Assembly (NCBI RefSeq): GCF_028898845.1
Contig: NZ_CP118574.1
Coordinates: forward strand, 7,923,001-7,987,000
From: Streptomyces sp. WZ-12
GTDB taxonomy: Bacteria > Actinomycetota > Actinomycetes > Streptomycetales > Streptomycetaceae
Reading direction: 5' to 3'
Length of the DNA stretch: 64,000 bases
Shown: piece after piece, positions 1 to 8,068 of the stretch
Numbering within the stretch: position 1 is the first letter of the stretch
Layout of the letters: the number at the start of each line of letters is the position of its first letter
Notes under the pieces: generated by a model
Databases searched by the model: none
What the model saw: only the letters and a program-made list of their open reading frames with translations
What the model was told of the DNA's origin: nothing
Position numbers and translations under genes: made by a program

Positions 1-939
1 GCCGTCGTCGTGCGCGATGACGAGGGTGGACTCGGGGAGGCTCTGCCGGTCGGCCACGAAGCGTGCGAGGGCGCCCGCCATCGCGGCGTTGCCCTTGACC
101 TCGGCGGCGCGGGGCGCGTCGACGCCGGTCGCGGTCACGCCGGGGAACAGCTCGCCGGGCGTCGCCAGCAGCACGCCGGTCTCACCGAGCGAGGGCAGCA
201 CCTGCCCGATGTAGCCGAGGAACGCCGGGTTGGGGCCGACGATCAACACCGCGCGGCGGGCGAGCTGTTCGCGGTGCGCGTACAGCAGGTACGCGGCCCG
301 GTGAAGCGCCACGACGGTCTTGCCGGTGCCCGGGCCGCCCTCGACGACGAGGACGCCGTGGTGCGGGGCGCGGATGATGCGGTCCTGGTCGGCCTGGATG
401 GTCTGCACGATGTCGTGCATCCGGCCGGTGCGTGCCGCGTCCAGGGAGGCCAGCAGGATGGCGTCCGCGTCCGCGCCTTCGTGGCCGGTGCGTTGGGAGT
501 CGGCGAGGTCCAGGATCTCGTCGTGCAGTGCGGTCACCCGGCGGCCCTCGGTGGTCAGGTGGCGCCGGCGCCGCAGGCCCATCGGGGTGTGCCCGGTGGC
601 GAGGTAGAAGGGGCGGGCGACCTCGGCCCGCCAGTCGATGACCAGCGGAGTGTGGTCGGCGTCGTCCCGGCGGATGCCGATGCGGCCGATGTGGTGGTCG
701 CGGCCGTCCCGGAACGCCAGCCGGCCGAAGCACAGCCCGTGTTCCCCGGCCTCGAAACCGGCCAGCAGCTCGGCCTGTTCGGCGACCATCACGTCCCGCT
801 CCAGCCGCGCCTGGAATGTGCCCTCCGCCTGCGGCAGGGCCCGTTCCAGCGCGTCCTGCGCCCCGGACCGCAGGGCGTCGAGGCGTTCGTGGAGCAGGTC
901 CATGAATTCCTGCTCTTTACGCCATTCCTCGTTTGACAA
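1..939 (-). CDS. HelD/HelR-like RNA polymerase-associated ATPase (3' end outside window)
   Basis: This is a superfamily I helicase-like ATPase of the HelD type. Such proteins bind stalled RNA polymerase and release it from DNA, and the actinobacterial HelR members confer rifamycin tolerance. The frame is open for 313 codons to base 1 with no stop, so only the N-terminal part is present. It begins with a charged coiled-coil-like arm (LSNEEWRKEQEFMDLLHERL), followed by a segment IDWRAEVARPFY typical of HelD, and a Walker A motif GGPGTGKT. I chose the TTG at 939 because a GGAG lies about six bases upstream; an in-frame ATG at 903 is an alternative. A consensus-like promoter precedes it. HelD versus HelR cannot be decided from this part. 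Confidence 0.8.
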   Translation of the reverse strand, partial: MSNEEWRKEQEFMDLLHERLDALRSGAQDALERALPQAEGTFQARLERDVMVAEQAELLAGFEAGEHGLCFGRLAFRDGRDHHIGRIGIRRDDADHTPLVIDWRAEVARPFYLATGHTPMGLRRRRHLTTEGRRVTALHDEILDLADSQRTGHEGADADAILLASLDAARTGRMHDIVQTIQADQDRIIRAPHHGVLVVEGGPGTGKTVVALHRAAYLLYAHREQLARRAVLIVGPNPAFLGYIGQVLPSLGETGVLLATPGELFPGVTATGVDAPRAAEVKGNAAMAGALARFVADRQSLPESTLVIAHDDG

Positions 940-1014
940 TTCAGCTCCGCTCGAATATCCTGTGCAGTAGTGAGTTTGAGTAGCTAATTCTTCTGCGCAA
1001 TATGCAAACGCTCA

Positions 1015-1044
1015 ATATACGCGGAGAATTACCCCCCTTGTCAA
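1015..1044 (-). promoter_or_regulatory. Vegetative-type promoter for the HelD-like gene
   Basis: On the minus strand TTGACA (1039-1044) is followed after 18 bases by GTATAT (1015-1020), or after 19 by TATATT. The surrounding 940-1080 stretch is much more AT-rich than the coding DNA. It lies about 75 bases upstream of the TTG start at 939. Confidence 0.6.
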
Positions 1045-1075
1045 TCCTCGATCGCAGGGAACTGCGTCGGGGATT
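1043..1075 (-). terminator. Hairpin after the ribosomal protection gene
   Basis: The arms 1043-1057 and 1062-1075 pair over about 14 bp with one bulge and one G-T pair, around the loop GGAA. It starts 6 bases after the stop at 1081-1083. There is no T-run. It partly overlaps the -35 of the next gene. Confidence 0.5.
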
Positions 1076-1080
1076 TCTTG

Positions 1081-3084
1081 TTATTCCGTCGAGCGGGGAG
1101 CGCCGCTGGCGCGACCGATCGGCCGGTCGCCGCTGGGCCGGGACCACCACAGGGCCTCGCCGTGCGTCAGGCCGGGCAGTCGGAGCTCGGCGGCGCGCAC
1201 CCGGCCGGCCGGGATGACGCCCTTGACCAGCCATGACGACGTGCCGCCGGCGGTCTCCTGGATGTCGGCGCCCAACGCGGCCAGGCAGGAGGTCACGGCC
1301 GGGAGGGTGTCCAGCGGGATGTCCACGTCGAAGGCGTGGCACGGCTCGTAGACGCGGGTGCCGGCGCGGGTCAGGGCGCGGGCGAGCACCACCGGGGTCA
1401 GGCCCCGGAAATCGCCCGCCGTGCTCAGTGGGCCGACGAATCCGGAGCGGGTGAGGGTGACCGTGCAATCGGTCACCGCCCAGCCGTGCGGGCCGGTGCG
1501 GAGCGCGGTGTGTACGGTCTCCTCGATCGCCACGTGGAAGGCGTGGGGGAGTGCGCCGAGTTCGGTCTCGTAGCGGAAGGCGATGCCGGCATTCCGCGGT
1601 GCGGGCTCGACGCGCAATCCGACGGTGGCCCAGAAACCGCTCGGGCTCGGGGCCCGGCGCCCGATTTCCTCGTGCGCCTCGGCGGTGCCCGCGGGGCGTT
1701 CCAGGCAGACGGTCCGGCCGGGTTCGAAGACCGCCTCGATCCCGAAGTCATTGACCAGGGTTGCCGCGAGGATCTCCATTTGGACCTCGCCGTAGAGCAG
1801 TACGGAGGTGGTGCCGTCGGGCTCGGCGCTGGTGTGGATGAGCGGGTCCCGCTCGGCGAGGCGTTGCAGCGCCGCGTGCAGCCGGGACGCCGCGCCGGGC
1901 GCCGCGTCCCGGGGCCGGACGAGCGTGCGGAGGGTCGGGGCGCGGAAGTGCGGCGGGCGGGGGCCGTCGTCCCGGTCGGTGGGGTCGGACAGCCGGTCGC
2001 CGACCCGGGCCTCCGTCAGACCGGTGAGCCTTCCGATCTCCCCGGCAGTCAACTTGCGTGTCGGATCGGGAGAGTTGGCGCCGCTTCCCGGTCGCCCGAC
2101 GACGTGCAGGGACGTGATCTGGCCGGTGTGCGTCAGGCGCGTGCCGTCGGGGCGGTGGCGGTGCAGGGTCACGCGTTGGCGCGCGGCCAGGGTTCCGGAG
2201 AACAGGCGGAGGTATGCGGTCTTCTTGCCGGACGCCGCGCGCTCGATGGCGAAGACGGTGCCGCGCGGGGGCGCCGCGGCGGCCGGTTCCGGGTCGTTGC
2301 CGGTGGGCGCGGGGCGCAGCAGGTCCGTGAGGCCGTCGATGAGCGCGCGGACGCCCTGGCCGCTGCGGGCCGAACCGCGGTAGACGGGGTGGATCCGGCC
2401 GGCGCGGACCTGCTCGGCGAGCGCGGTGCGCAGTGCGTCGGCGGACGGGAACGGGCCGTCCACGACGCGGGCGAGGAGCGCGTCATCGGTCTCGGCGAGC
2501 GCCTCGGCGAGACGGTCGCGGAACGCGGGGTCGGCATCCAGCGCGTACGGGAGCGCGCGGGCTGACGGCGTGCCGAGGTCCCGGACCGCCGTCATCGGCG
2601 CGAGGTGCGGGGCCAACTTCCGCCGGATGTCGGCCAGCAGGTCGTCGCCGCGGGCGCCGCGCCGGTCGATCTTGTTGACGAAGAGCGCCACCGGCAGCCG
2701 TAGTTCGCGCAGCGTCCGCATCAGGACGCGGGTGTGGGCCTGGACCCCTTCGACGGCGGAGAGCACCAGCACGGCGCCGTCCAGGACGCCGAGGACGCGC
2801 TCCACCTCGGCCACGAAGTCGGCGTGACCGGGGGTGTCGATGAGGTTGATCTGTGTGCTGCCGACGCTGAAGGAGGCCACCGCAGAGCGCACGGTGATCC
2901 CGCGCTGCCGCTCGATGGCTCCGGTGTCGGTCTGGGTGTCGCCGGCATCGACGCTGCCGAGCCGGTCGATCGCTCCGGTCTCGAACAGCAGGCGCTCGGT
3001 CAGGCTGGTCTTACCCGCGTCGACGTGCGCGAGGATGCCGATGTTCAGGGTGTGCTTGATGTTCGGGGTGTGCTCGATGTGCAT
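1081..3084 (-). CDS. Tet(M)/OtrA-type ribosomal protection GTPase
   Basis: This 667-residue translation-factor GTPase is EF-G-like and of the Tet(M)/Tet(O)/OtrA family, whose members remove tetracycline from the ribosome. The GTPase motifs are clear: AHVDAGKT (19-26), DTPGH (83-87) and NKID (137-140), with the family sequence RQRGITVRSAV in switch I. The length matches OtrA. The ATG at 3084 has GAGG about 12 bases upstream. The first 15 residues (His/Asn/Thr-rich) are not typical of the family and overlap a possible leader ORF in another frame. Streptomyces carry such genes both in tetracycline producers and in non-producers, so actual resistance is an inference. A Tet(X)-like gene lies 3 kb away. 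Confidence 0.88.
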   Translation of the reverse strand: MHIEHTPNIKHTLNIGILAHVDAGKTSLTERLLFETGAIDRLGSVDAGDTQTDTGAIERQRGITVRSAVASFSVGSTQINLIDTPGHADFVAEVERVLGVLDGAVLVLSAVEGVQAHTRVLMRTLRELRLPVALFVNKIDRRGARGDDLLADIRRKLAPHLAPMTAVRDLGTPSARALPYALDADPAFRDRLAEALAETDDALLARVVDGPFPSADALRTALAEQVRAGRIHPVYRGSARSGQGVRALIDGLTDLLRPAPTGNDPEPAAAAPPRGTVFAIERAASGKKTAYLRLFSGTLAARQRVTLHRHRPDGTRLTHTGQITSLHVVGRPGSGANSPDPTRKLTAGEIGRLTGLTEARVGDRLSDPTDRDDGPRPPHFRAPTLRTLVRPRDAAPGAASRLHAALQRLAERDPLIHTSAEPDGTTSVLLYGEVQMEILAATLVNDFGIEAVFEPGRTVCLERPAGTAEAHEEIGRRAPSPSGFWATVGLRVEPAPRNAGIAFRYETELGALPHAFHVAIEETVHTALRTGPHGWAVTDCTVTLTRSGFVGPLSTAGDFRGLTPVVLARALTRAGTRVYEPCHAFDVDIPLDTLPAVTSCLAALGADIQETAGGTSSWLVKGVIPAGRVRAAELRLPGLTHGEALWWSRPSGDRPIGRASGAPRSTE

Positions 3085-3151
3085 GGGGGTCGAAGTCCTC
3101 GAAATTCACCGTCCGGTAGGGGCGCTGGGGGTTTTCGAGGAATCGGCGCAC
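3011..3151 (-). CDS. Possible leader ORF overlapping the ribosomal protection gene
   Basis: A GTG at 3151 has an AGGAGAAC ribosome site five bases upstream, better than the site of the downstream gene. It opens a 46-codon frame (VRRFLENPQRPYRTV...) that runs 74 bases into the start of the Tet(M)-like gene in a different frame and stops at 3011. Tet(M) and several other ribosome-protection genes are known to be controlled by short leader peptides. Whether this one is translated, or conserved, cannot be told from one sequence. Confidence 0.35.
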   Translation of the reverse strand: MRRFLENPQRPYRTVNFEDFDPHAHRAHPEHQAHPEHRHPRARRRG

Positions 3152-3238
3152 GGGAGTTCTCCTGCTCTGCGGGGGAATGACGGGGACCAGCCTGTGGACT
3201 GCGGACGGCTCGGGCAACTGGTTTTCGGCGGCGTGCGC

Positions 3239-3270
3239 AGGGGCCGGAGGGAGCTGCCCCTCCGGCCCCT
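3239..3270 (-). terminator. Strong hairpin terminator after the GlsB-type gene
   Basis: Perfect 13-bp arms (3239-3251 and 3258-3270, AGGGGCCGGAGGG and its complement) enclose the loop AGCTGC. The hairpin lies 80 bases after the stop of the gene at 3351-3620 and upstream of the Tet(M)-like leader, so it separates the two transcripts. Confidence 0.7.
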
Positions 3271-3305
3271 GCCGCATCCACCGGCGTGCCGGTTCGTCGC
3301 TCGTC

Positions 3306-3363
3306 GCGCCGGTCAGTGCTCGCGGCGCAGGTCGGCGTTGGTTGCGCCGGTCAGTGCTCGCGG
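3306..3363. repeat. 20-bp direct repeat of the GlsB gene's 3' end
   Basis: The 20 bases at 3344-3363, which carry the last codons and stop of the GlsB-type gene, are repeated exactly at 3306-3325 just downstream. This looks like a small tandem duplication of the gene end. Confidence 0.6.
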
Positions 3364-3620
3364 TTCCGTCCCAGGGTGAAGCGGTACAGGAGAAGGACGA
3401 TCAGGGAGCCGACGATGGCGGCGAGCCACGTCGAGAGGTGGAAGAAGCCGTTGATCGAGTGCACCCCGAAGATCACCTTGCCGAGCCAGCCGCCCAACAG
3501 GCCGCCGGCGATGCCGATCAGCATGGTGATCAAACAACCGCCGGGGTCCTTGCCGGGCATCAGGGCCTTTGCGATGGCTCCGGCACAGAGGCCGATCAGG
3601 GCCCACGCGATGATTCCCAT
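3351..3620 (-). CDS. GlsB/YeaQ/YmgE family small membrane protein
   Basis: This 89-residue protein belongs to the GlsB/YeaQ/YmgE (transglycosylase-associated) family. Members are small hydrophobic stress-response proteins of unknown biochemical role. It has the family pattern of three hydrophobic segments separated by Gly-rich turns: an N-terminal MGIIAWALIGLCAGAIAK, then a GGLLGGWLGK glycine zipper, and a C-terminal helix ending in a short basic tail. The length matches the family. It stands alone on the minus strand, with a strong hairpin 80 bases downstream. The 3' end is duplicated next to it. Confidence 0.85.
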   Translation of the reverse strand: MGIIAWALIGLCAGAIAKALMPGKDPGGCLITMLIGIAGGLLGGWLGKVIFGVHSINGFFHLSTWLAAIVGSLIVLLLYRFTLGRNREH

Positions 3621-3726
3621 GTCCGCACCCTCTCCTCAAGGCCAGTCAAGGCCGGTCGATGCGTAAAGACTCGTGGTCGCCCGCGGTTCTTTCACCCGGG
3701 CTTACGGCGAACGTGTGACGGACGGG

Positions 3727-3771
3727 GCGACGGTCAACGTCGGTTGATTGACCAGAGTGCTCAACCTAGGC
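3727..3771. promoter_or_regulatory. Inverted repeats before the MarR gene
   Basis: Just upstream of the MarR start, GGTTGA and TCAACC (about 3742-3766) form an inverted repeat with a 13-base gap, and a second GTCAAC/GTTGAT pair overlaps it. Their position suggests an autoregulatory operator. No strong ribosome site follows, so the mRNA may be nearly leaderless. Confidence 0.35.
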
Positions 3772-3773
3772 TT

Positions 3774-4217
3774 ATGAACATGACTCATAGCTCGGATGTC
3801 GACGATCTGGCCGGTGCGCTCTACGGAAGCCTCGGCCTGATGGCCCGCCGGCTGCGTCAGCTCCAGGCGCCCGGCGAGCTCACGTTGCCCGAGCGCGCCG
3901 CGCTGTCGCGCCTGCACCGGAGCGGCCCGACCACGGCGGCCGAGTTGGCGCGGGCCGAGCAGATCACGTCCCAGGCAATGGGGACCACGCTCGGCGGGCT
4001 TCAGGAGCGCGGTCTCGTCGAGCGGCGGCGCGACCCCCACGACGGCCGGCGGATCATCATGTCCGTGACCGAGGCCGGCGTCGAGGTGCTGCGGCACAAG
4101 CGGGACGCCCGGTCCAAGCAGGTGGCGCAGGCGCTGCGGGAGCGGTTCACGGAGGCGGAGTTGGCGACGCTGAAGGCGGCGGCCCCGCTCATCGAGCGCC
4201 TGGGCGACAGCTTCTGA
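3774..4217 (+). CDS. MarR family transcriptional regulator
   Basis: This 147-residue winged-helix regulator has the MarR layout: an N-terminal dimerisation helix (DDLAGALYGSLGLMARRLRQL), a helix-turn-helix around AAELARAEQITSQAMGTTL, and the wing DPHDGRRIIMSVTEAG, which carries the conserved D-x-R-D/G-x-R-like signature. The ATG at 3774 was chosen because the protein then starts like its relatives; a second ATG follows two codons later. Inverted repeats lie immediately upstream. The next gene on the same strand encodes a membrane protein 200 bases away, which may or may not be a target. The ligand is unknown. Confidence 0.85.
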   Translation: MNMTHSSDVDDLAGALYGSLGLMARRLRQLQAPGELTLPERAALSRLHRSGPTTAAELARAEQITSQAMGTTLGGLQERGLVERRRDPHDGRRIIMSVTEAGVEVLRHKRDARSKQVAQALRERFTEAELATLKAAAPLIERLGDSF

Positions 4218-4416
4218 CGCCGAACGCGGCCGTTCCGTAACGGAGTTGGGGAGGGGCGCCGGTCGGCCCTCCACCTTGCGGTGGAGGGGGTGGGTGGAGA
4301 GCGGGCCCGACGGGTGCGGCCCAAGGGTCGATGCGCCTCCACCCGCGCGACTTCTAGCGTCGTAGGCGGATCACCGTGGTGCCGGAGCGGCCGGCGCCGG
4401 ACCGCTGGAGGCCGTC

Positions 4417-5157
4417 GTGAAATCCGTTCGGACGCGTGAGGCGCACCCGTTACGTGCCGTGTGCGTATCGCTGACCGTCAACCTCGTGCTGCCGCTGGGC
4501 CTGTACTACGTGCTGCGGGCGCAGGGCGTCGCACAGTGGCAGGCGCTGCTGCTGAGTGGTGCGGTGCCCACGGCGCACGCGGTGGGCGCGGCGGTGGTGC
4601 GGCGGCGCGTCGAGGTCTTCGATCTGGTCGTGGCCGGGCTGTTGGTGGTTTCCGCGGGCCTGTCGGCGATCAACGGCAGCCCGCGGATGCTGCTGCTGAA
4701 AGACGTGGCCATCCCCGTCGTCCTCGGGCTGTGGCTCCTGGGCACGCTGCTGGCGGCCCGGCCCTTCGCGTTTCACTTCGGCCGCCGGTTGCGGGGGGCG
4801 GCCGGGGAGGCGGATGCGGACCGTGCCTGGCGCGAACTCCCGGAATTCCGGGGCGCGTTGCGGGGGCTGACGCTTCTGTGGGGCGGTTCCCAGATGCTCG
4901 ATGCGGCGCTGAGCGCGGTGGCGGCCTGCACGCTGCCCGTCGATGTGGTGCCGGTGATCGGGCGGTTCCAGTCCCTCGGCATCCTCGCCGTGGTGGTGGC
5001 GCTGACGGTGCGCCGAAGTCGTGCCTTCCGTAAGCGGTACGGCATCCCGCTGTTCGGCGCGGGGGCTCGGGACGGGGAGGAGGCGGTGCCTTCGGGGGCG
5101 GGCGCGGGGACGGTGGCGGCCGACGGGCAGGCCCGGGCCTCGGATGGCGCCGTGTGA
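4417..5157 (+). CDS. VC0807-type integral membrane protein
   Basis: This 246-residue protein has about six hydrophobic segments, with the pattern VNLVLPLGLYYVLRAQG near the N-terminus and SAINGSPRMLLLKDV between helices. That is the arrangement of the VC0807 family of bacterial membrane proteins, whose function is unknown. The C-terminal 30 residues are Gly/Ala-rich and probably disordered. The GTG start at 4417 has GGAGG three bases upstream, close but clear. It is monocistronic as far as I can see. Confidence 0.75.
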   Translation: MKSVRTREAHPLRAVCVSLTVNLVLPLGLYYVLRAQGVAQWQALLLSGAVPTAHAVGAAVVRRRVEVFDLVVAGLLVVSAGLSAINGSPRMLLLKDVAIPVVLGLWLLGTLLAARPFAFHFGRRLRGAAGEADADRAWRELPEFRGALRGLTLLWGGSQMLDAALSAVAACTLPVDVVPVIGRFQSLGILAVVVALTVRRSRAFRKRYGIPLFGAGARDGEEAVPSGAGAGTVAADGQARASDGAV

Positions 5158-5304
5158 GCGTGAGGCCGTGGTGCGGGGCGCGCCGGCCGGGTGGCCCCGT
5201 CGGCGGGGCCGGGGAGGAGAGGAGTTGGGGCGGGCGGCGTCACGGGGTGGCCGGTGCGTCGTTGGACCGGTCGACAATCCGCTCTCCTTCAACTGGAGCC
5301 AGTC

Positions 5305-5679
5305 ATGAACTCCGTAGCACGTGGAACCGCCCCGGTCCGTGGTCGTGAACGCGGGCGCGCGTTCGCCCGGGGCCGGGCGGCCGTGGCCGTGGCGCTCGCC
5401 GCCGGTGCGGTCCTGGGCGCCGCGGCGGCCGCCGACGCCGCCGACCTCGGCATGCTCCTCTACACCACCCCCGCCGGGAAGAAGGCCAGCCTGAGCCAGC
5501 CCGAGCCCGGCCGTTGCTACACGGTCAAGGGCGACGGCCTCGCCGCCAACCTCTCGCTGGTCGGCAAGACCGCCCACTTCTACCCCAAGGCGCACTGCGC
5601 CGGCACGCCGGTCGCGGACCTCGGCTCGGGCAAGCACCAGAAGGTGCGCTTCTCTTCCCTGCGCGTCGACGCCGACTGA
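5305..5679 (+). CDS. Small secreted protein, beta/gamma-crystallin-like in size
   Basis: This 124-residue protein has a typical Sec signal peptide: a basic N-terminus (RGRERGRAFARGR), a hydrophobic Ala/Val core and a cleavage site near AAADAADLG. The mature part of about 77 residues contains two cysteines (C in GRCYTV and HCAGTP), likely one disulfide, and ends in LRVDAD. The spacing of Cys, Tyr and Gly resembles small extracellular Streptomyces proteins of beta-sandwich type, but I do not recognise the family. The ATG at 5305 has TGGAG seven bases upstream. A terminator hairpin follows. Confidence 0.65.
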   Translation: MNSVARGTAPVRGRERGRAFARGRAAVAVALAAGAVLGAAAAADAADLGMLLYTTPAGKKASLSQPEPGRCYTVKGDGLAANLSLVGKTAHFYPKAHCAGTPVADLGSGKHQKVRFSSLRVDAD

Positions 5680-5704
5680 GCCGCGGATGCGGCGGGACGG
5701 GGGA

Positions 5705-5733
5705 GCGCCGGCGGTGTGCCGATCCGCCGGCGC
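5705..5733 (+). terminator. Hairpin after the small secreted protein gene
   Basis: Ten-bp GC arms (5705-5714 GCGCCGGCGG, 5724-5733) surround a 9-base loop. It starts 25 bases after the stop at 5679. Confidence 0.55.
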
Positions 5734-6063
5734 CCGCGCAACTCCCTTATGTTCCCGGGGGGTTGCGGCTCCGCCGGGCCCGGGAAACGGGCGAGCGGCA
5801 CCGTACCTGGGAAGAAGGTCCCGGCGCGGCGCGGCTCCCGTTCGTGCCCGTCGGCAGCAGACGCTTCCGCGATGGTCCGGTCTGGACCTCTCGCACGACG
5901 GCCCCGGACTACCTCGTGGGGCAGCAGCCTCGCGGACGTACTCCGTAGCCGTGCTCCCCCGCTCCGCGCACTTCAGGCCACCGTTCATCAGCCGCCGCCG
6001 GACCTCCATCGACGGCTTCCCGGAACGGGCGTGACGCTGGCCGGAGTGACGCGGCACGTTGGG

Positions 6064-6096
6064 AGCAGTCAGCAGTCAGCAGTCAGCAGTCAGCAG
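6064..6096. repeat. Heptanucleotide tandem repeat, AGCAGTC x 4.7
   Basis: Four perfect copies of AGCAGTC plus a partial fifth sit 32 bases beyond the 3' end of the Tet(X)-like gene. Read in another phase the unit is TCAGCAG, one base different from the complement of the CCGCTGA unit repeated at 55145-55249. Confidence 0.9.
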
Positions 6097-6127
6097 GCCG
6101 GAGCTGACGAGGGGCGCCGATGATCAT

Positions 6128-7261
6128 TTACGTCCGGGCGGTGAACTGTTCCAGTAGGCGGTCCAGTGCTGCGTCGCCGAACATCAGGGTCAGGTTGGCG
6201 TGGGAGTCGGCGGCGGAGGCGGCGCTGCGGGGGAAGAGGGCCTTTTCGTAGCCGGCCAGGGCGGTTTCGGGGTCGTGCGGATGGGCGGCGAGTGCCTGGC
6301 CGAGTTCGGCGCCGTCCAGCATGGCGAGGTTGGCGCCCTCGCCGGCGAACGGTGACATCAGGTGCGCGGCGTCGCCCAGCAGCGTCACGCCGGGGGTGCG
6401 GGGCCAGCGGTGGTCGACGGGGAGGGCGTGGATGCGGCGCGGGACGAGTGCGCCGTCCGCGTCCGCGACGAGCCGGCGCAGGCTTGCGTCCCAGTCCGTG
6501 AAGTGCGCGAGGAGGGCGCGCTTGGCGGTGTCCGGGGTGGTGAAGTCGATGGTGTCGAGCCAGTCCTCGGGCGCCTTGACGGCGGTGTAGACGTGCAGGC
6601 TGCCGTCGGTCTCGCGGTGCGCGAGCATCCCCTTTTCCGCGCCCAGGCAGATGAAGAAGCCGTCGCCGATCAGCGCGGCGCTGGCCGGGTGGCGGGCGTC
6701 GGCGTCCAGGAGGTCGGTCTCAATGAAGGAGATTCCGGTGTAGGTGGGTTGGGCGGGGGAGAGCAGGGGGCGCACGCGCGACCAGGCGCCGTCGGCGCCG
6801 ACGAGGAGGTCGGTGGTGAGGTCGGTGCCGTCGGCGAAGGTGACCTCGTGGCGGCCGTCGGGCAGCGCGCGGGTGGTGAGGGCCTTCTTCCCCCACCGCA
6901 CCGTGCCGTGGGGGAGGGAGTTCAGGAGGAGGTCGCGGAGTTCGCCGCGGTCCACTTCGGGGCGGCTGCCGTCGCCGTCGTCCTCCTCGGCCAGGCGCAC
7001 CGCGCCGTGCGGGTCGAGGAGGCGCAGGGCCTCCCCGCCGGCGTGCACCAGGGCGCGGAAGTCGTCGTGGAGGTCGGCGGCCCGCAGCGCTGCCTGGCCG
7101 GAGTCCTCGTGGATGTCGAGCATGCCGCCCTGGGTGCGGGCGGCCGGTGACGCCTCCAGGTCGAAGACGGCGGCCTCGATGCCGTGTACCTGAAGGACGC
7201 GGGCCAGGGTCAGGCCGCCGAGGCCGCCGCCGATGATGGCGAGGGGGTGGTGGGTGGTCAT
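6128..7261 (-). CDS. Tet(X)-like FAD-dependent monooxygenase
   Basis: This 377-residue class A flavoprotein monooxygenase has the FAD dinucleotide motif GGGLGG (11-16), a DG-type motif VGADGAWSRV (154-163) and a GD motif GDAAHLMSPFAGEGAN (296-311). Details match Tet(X), the enzyme that hydroxylates and inactivates tetracyclines: QGGMLDIHEDSGQ (44-56), the PEVDR-ELRD-LLNSLP stretch (101-117) and DWD near 257. Many uncharacterised Streptomyces monooxygenases share these features, so the substrate is uncertain. It lies 50 bases behind a TetR gene on the same strand with AGGAG before its ATG. The pair is very probably one operon controlled from the operators at 8069-8110. Confidence 0.82.
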   Translation of the reverse strand: MTTHHPLAIIGGGLGGLTLARVLQVHGIEAAVFDLEASPAARTQGGMLDIHEDSGQAALRAADLHDDFRALVHAGGEALRLLDPHGAVRLAEEDDGDGSRPEVDRGELRDLLLNSLPHGTVRWGKKALTTRALPDGRHEVTFADGTDLTTDLLVGADGAWSRVRPLLSPAQPTYTGISFIETDLLDADARHPASAALIGDGFFICLGAEKGMLAHRETDGSLHVYTAVKAPEDWLDTIDFTTPDTAKRALLAHFTDWDASLRRLVADADGALVPRRIHALPVDHRWPRTPGVTLLGDAAHLMSPFAGEGANLAMLDGAELGQALAAHPHDPETALAGYEKALFPRSAASAADSHANLTLMFGDAALDRLLEQFTART

Positions 7262-7311
7262 GGGGGTGGGCTCCTTGCGGGTGGCGCGGGCCCCGGGAAG
7301 CTGCGGGGCGG

Positions 7312-8055
7312 TCAGGTCGTCTGGGGGCGGTCCGATCGGGCGGTCGCCAGCATTCCGTTGATCAGGACGTGGAAGCCCCAGGTCAGGCGGGCTTCTCCGG
7401 TGCCGGTGAACAGTTCGGGGCCGAGCGCGTTGAGTCGGGGGAATGCCTGGGCGGAGGCGCCGTGCACCGCGGTCATCAGGGCGTTGTGCTCGTCCTGGGA
7501 GTGGGGTGCGGCGTCGCGGGTGGACTGCTCGGCGGCGGTCGCGGTGCCGAGCAGGAGGAGCGCGTCCACGCCCCAGGCGGCCCGGTCGTCGGTGACGCCG
7601 CCCTCGGCGAGCAGGGTCAGGACGGTCTCGACCAGTTGCAGATAGTGCGGTCCCGAGAGGCGGGTGACCAGCGCCGAGCGGGCCAGTTCGGGGTGTGCGA
7701 ACAGCACCTCGGTGTAGGACGACAGGACGCGGACCAGTCGCTCGCGCCAGTCGCCCTTGGTGCGGGCCGGCCGGAGGTCGACCTCGCCCAACAGCTCGTC
7801 CAGGACGGCCGCGTGCAGCTCGGCGGTGTGGGCCACGTACACGTAGAGCGAGGCCGGGCCGGTGTCCAGTTCCCTGGCCAGCCGGCGCATGGTCACCCGC
7901 TCCAGGCCCTCGCTCCGCATCACCGCGACCGCGGTCGCGATGATCCCCTCGCGGGTCAGGGCGGGCTTGGCGGGGCGCTCGCGGCGGCCGCGGGGTGCCT
8001 GGGACGCGGTGCTCCCGGCTGGGCGCGGTGCGGTGGGGTCTGGCGTGGTCGGCAT
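7312..8055 (-). CDS. TetR family regulator of the monooxygenase operon
   Basis: This 247-residue regulator has a Pro/Arg-rich N-terminal tail of about 30 residues, then a TetR helix-turn-helix (about 32-80; VTMRRLARELDTGPASLYVYV) and a C-terminal ligand domain of the TetR_C type (motifs GEVDLRP and HPELARSAL). The TGPASLY recognition helix is the same type as in the regulator at 59735. Three near-identical palindromes lie directly upstream of its start, so it probably represses itself and the monooxygenase 50 bases downstream. A tetracycline-like or other polyketide ligand is possible given the neighbour, but this is inference. Confidence 0.88.
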   Translation of the reverse strand: MPTTPDPTAPRPAGSTASQAPRGRRERPAKPALTREGIIATAVAVMRSEGLERVTMRRLARELDTGPASLYVYVAHTAELHAAVLDELLGEVDLRPARTKGDWRERLVRVLSSYTEVLFAHPELARSALVTRLSGPHYLQLVETVLTLLAEGGVTDDRAAWGVDALLLLGTATAAEQSTRDAAPHSQDEHNALMTAVHGASAQAFPRLNALGPELFTGTGEARLTWGFHVLINGMLATARSDRPQTT

Positions 8056-8068
8056 GCTTGCAGCGTAG

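Larger units (their letters stand above)
5680..6127. other. Intergenic region with terminator and 7-bp repeats, no gene seen
   Basis: The gap between the small secreted protein gene and the 3' end of the Tet(X)-like gene holds the hairpin at 5705-5733 and the 7-bp repeat tract at 6064-6096. The open frames here have no ribosome site and an unconvincing composition, so I annotate no protein. Confidence 0.6.

Noticed and set aside
940..1080. Rifamycin-associated element before the HelD-like gene
   Set aside because: The inverted repeat here (CGCAG-GGAA-CTGCG) is better explained as the terminator of the upstream gene and does not match the element as I know it.
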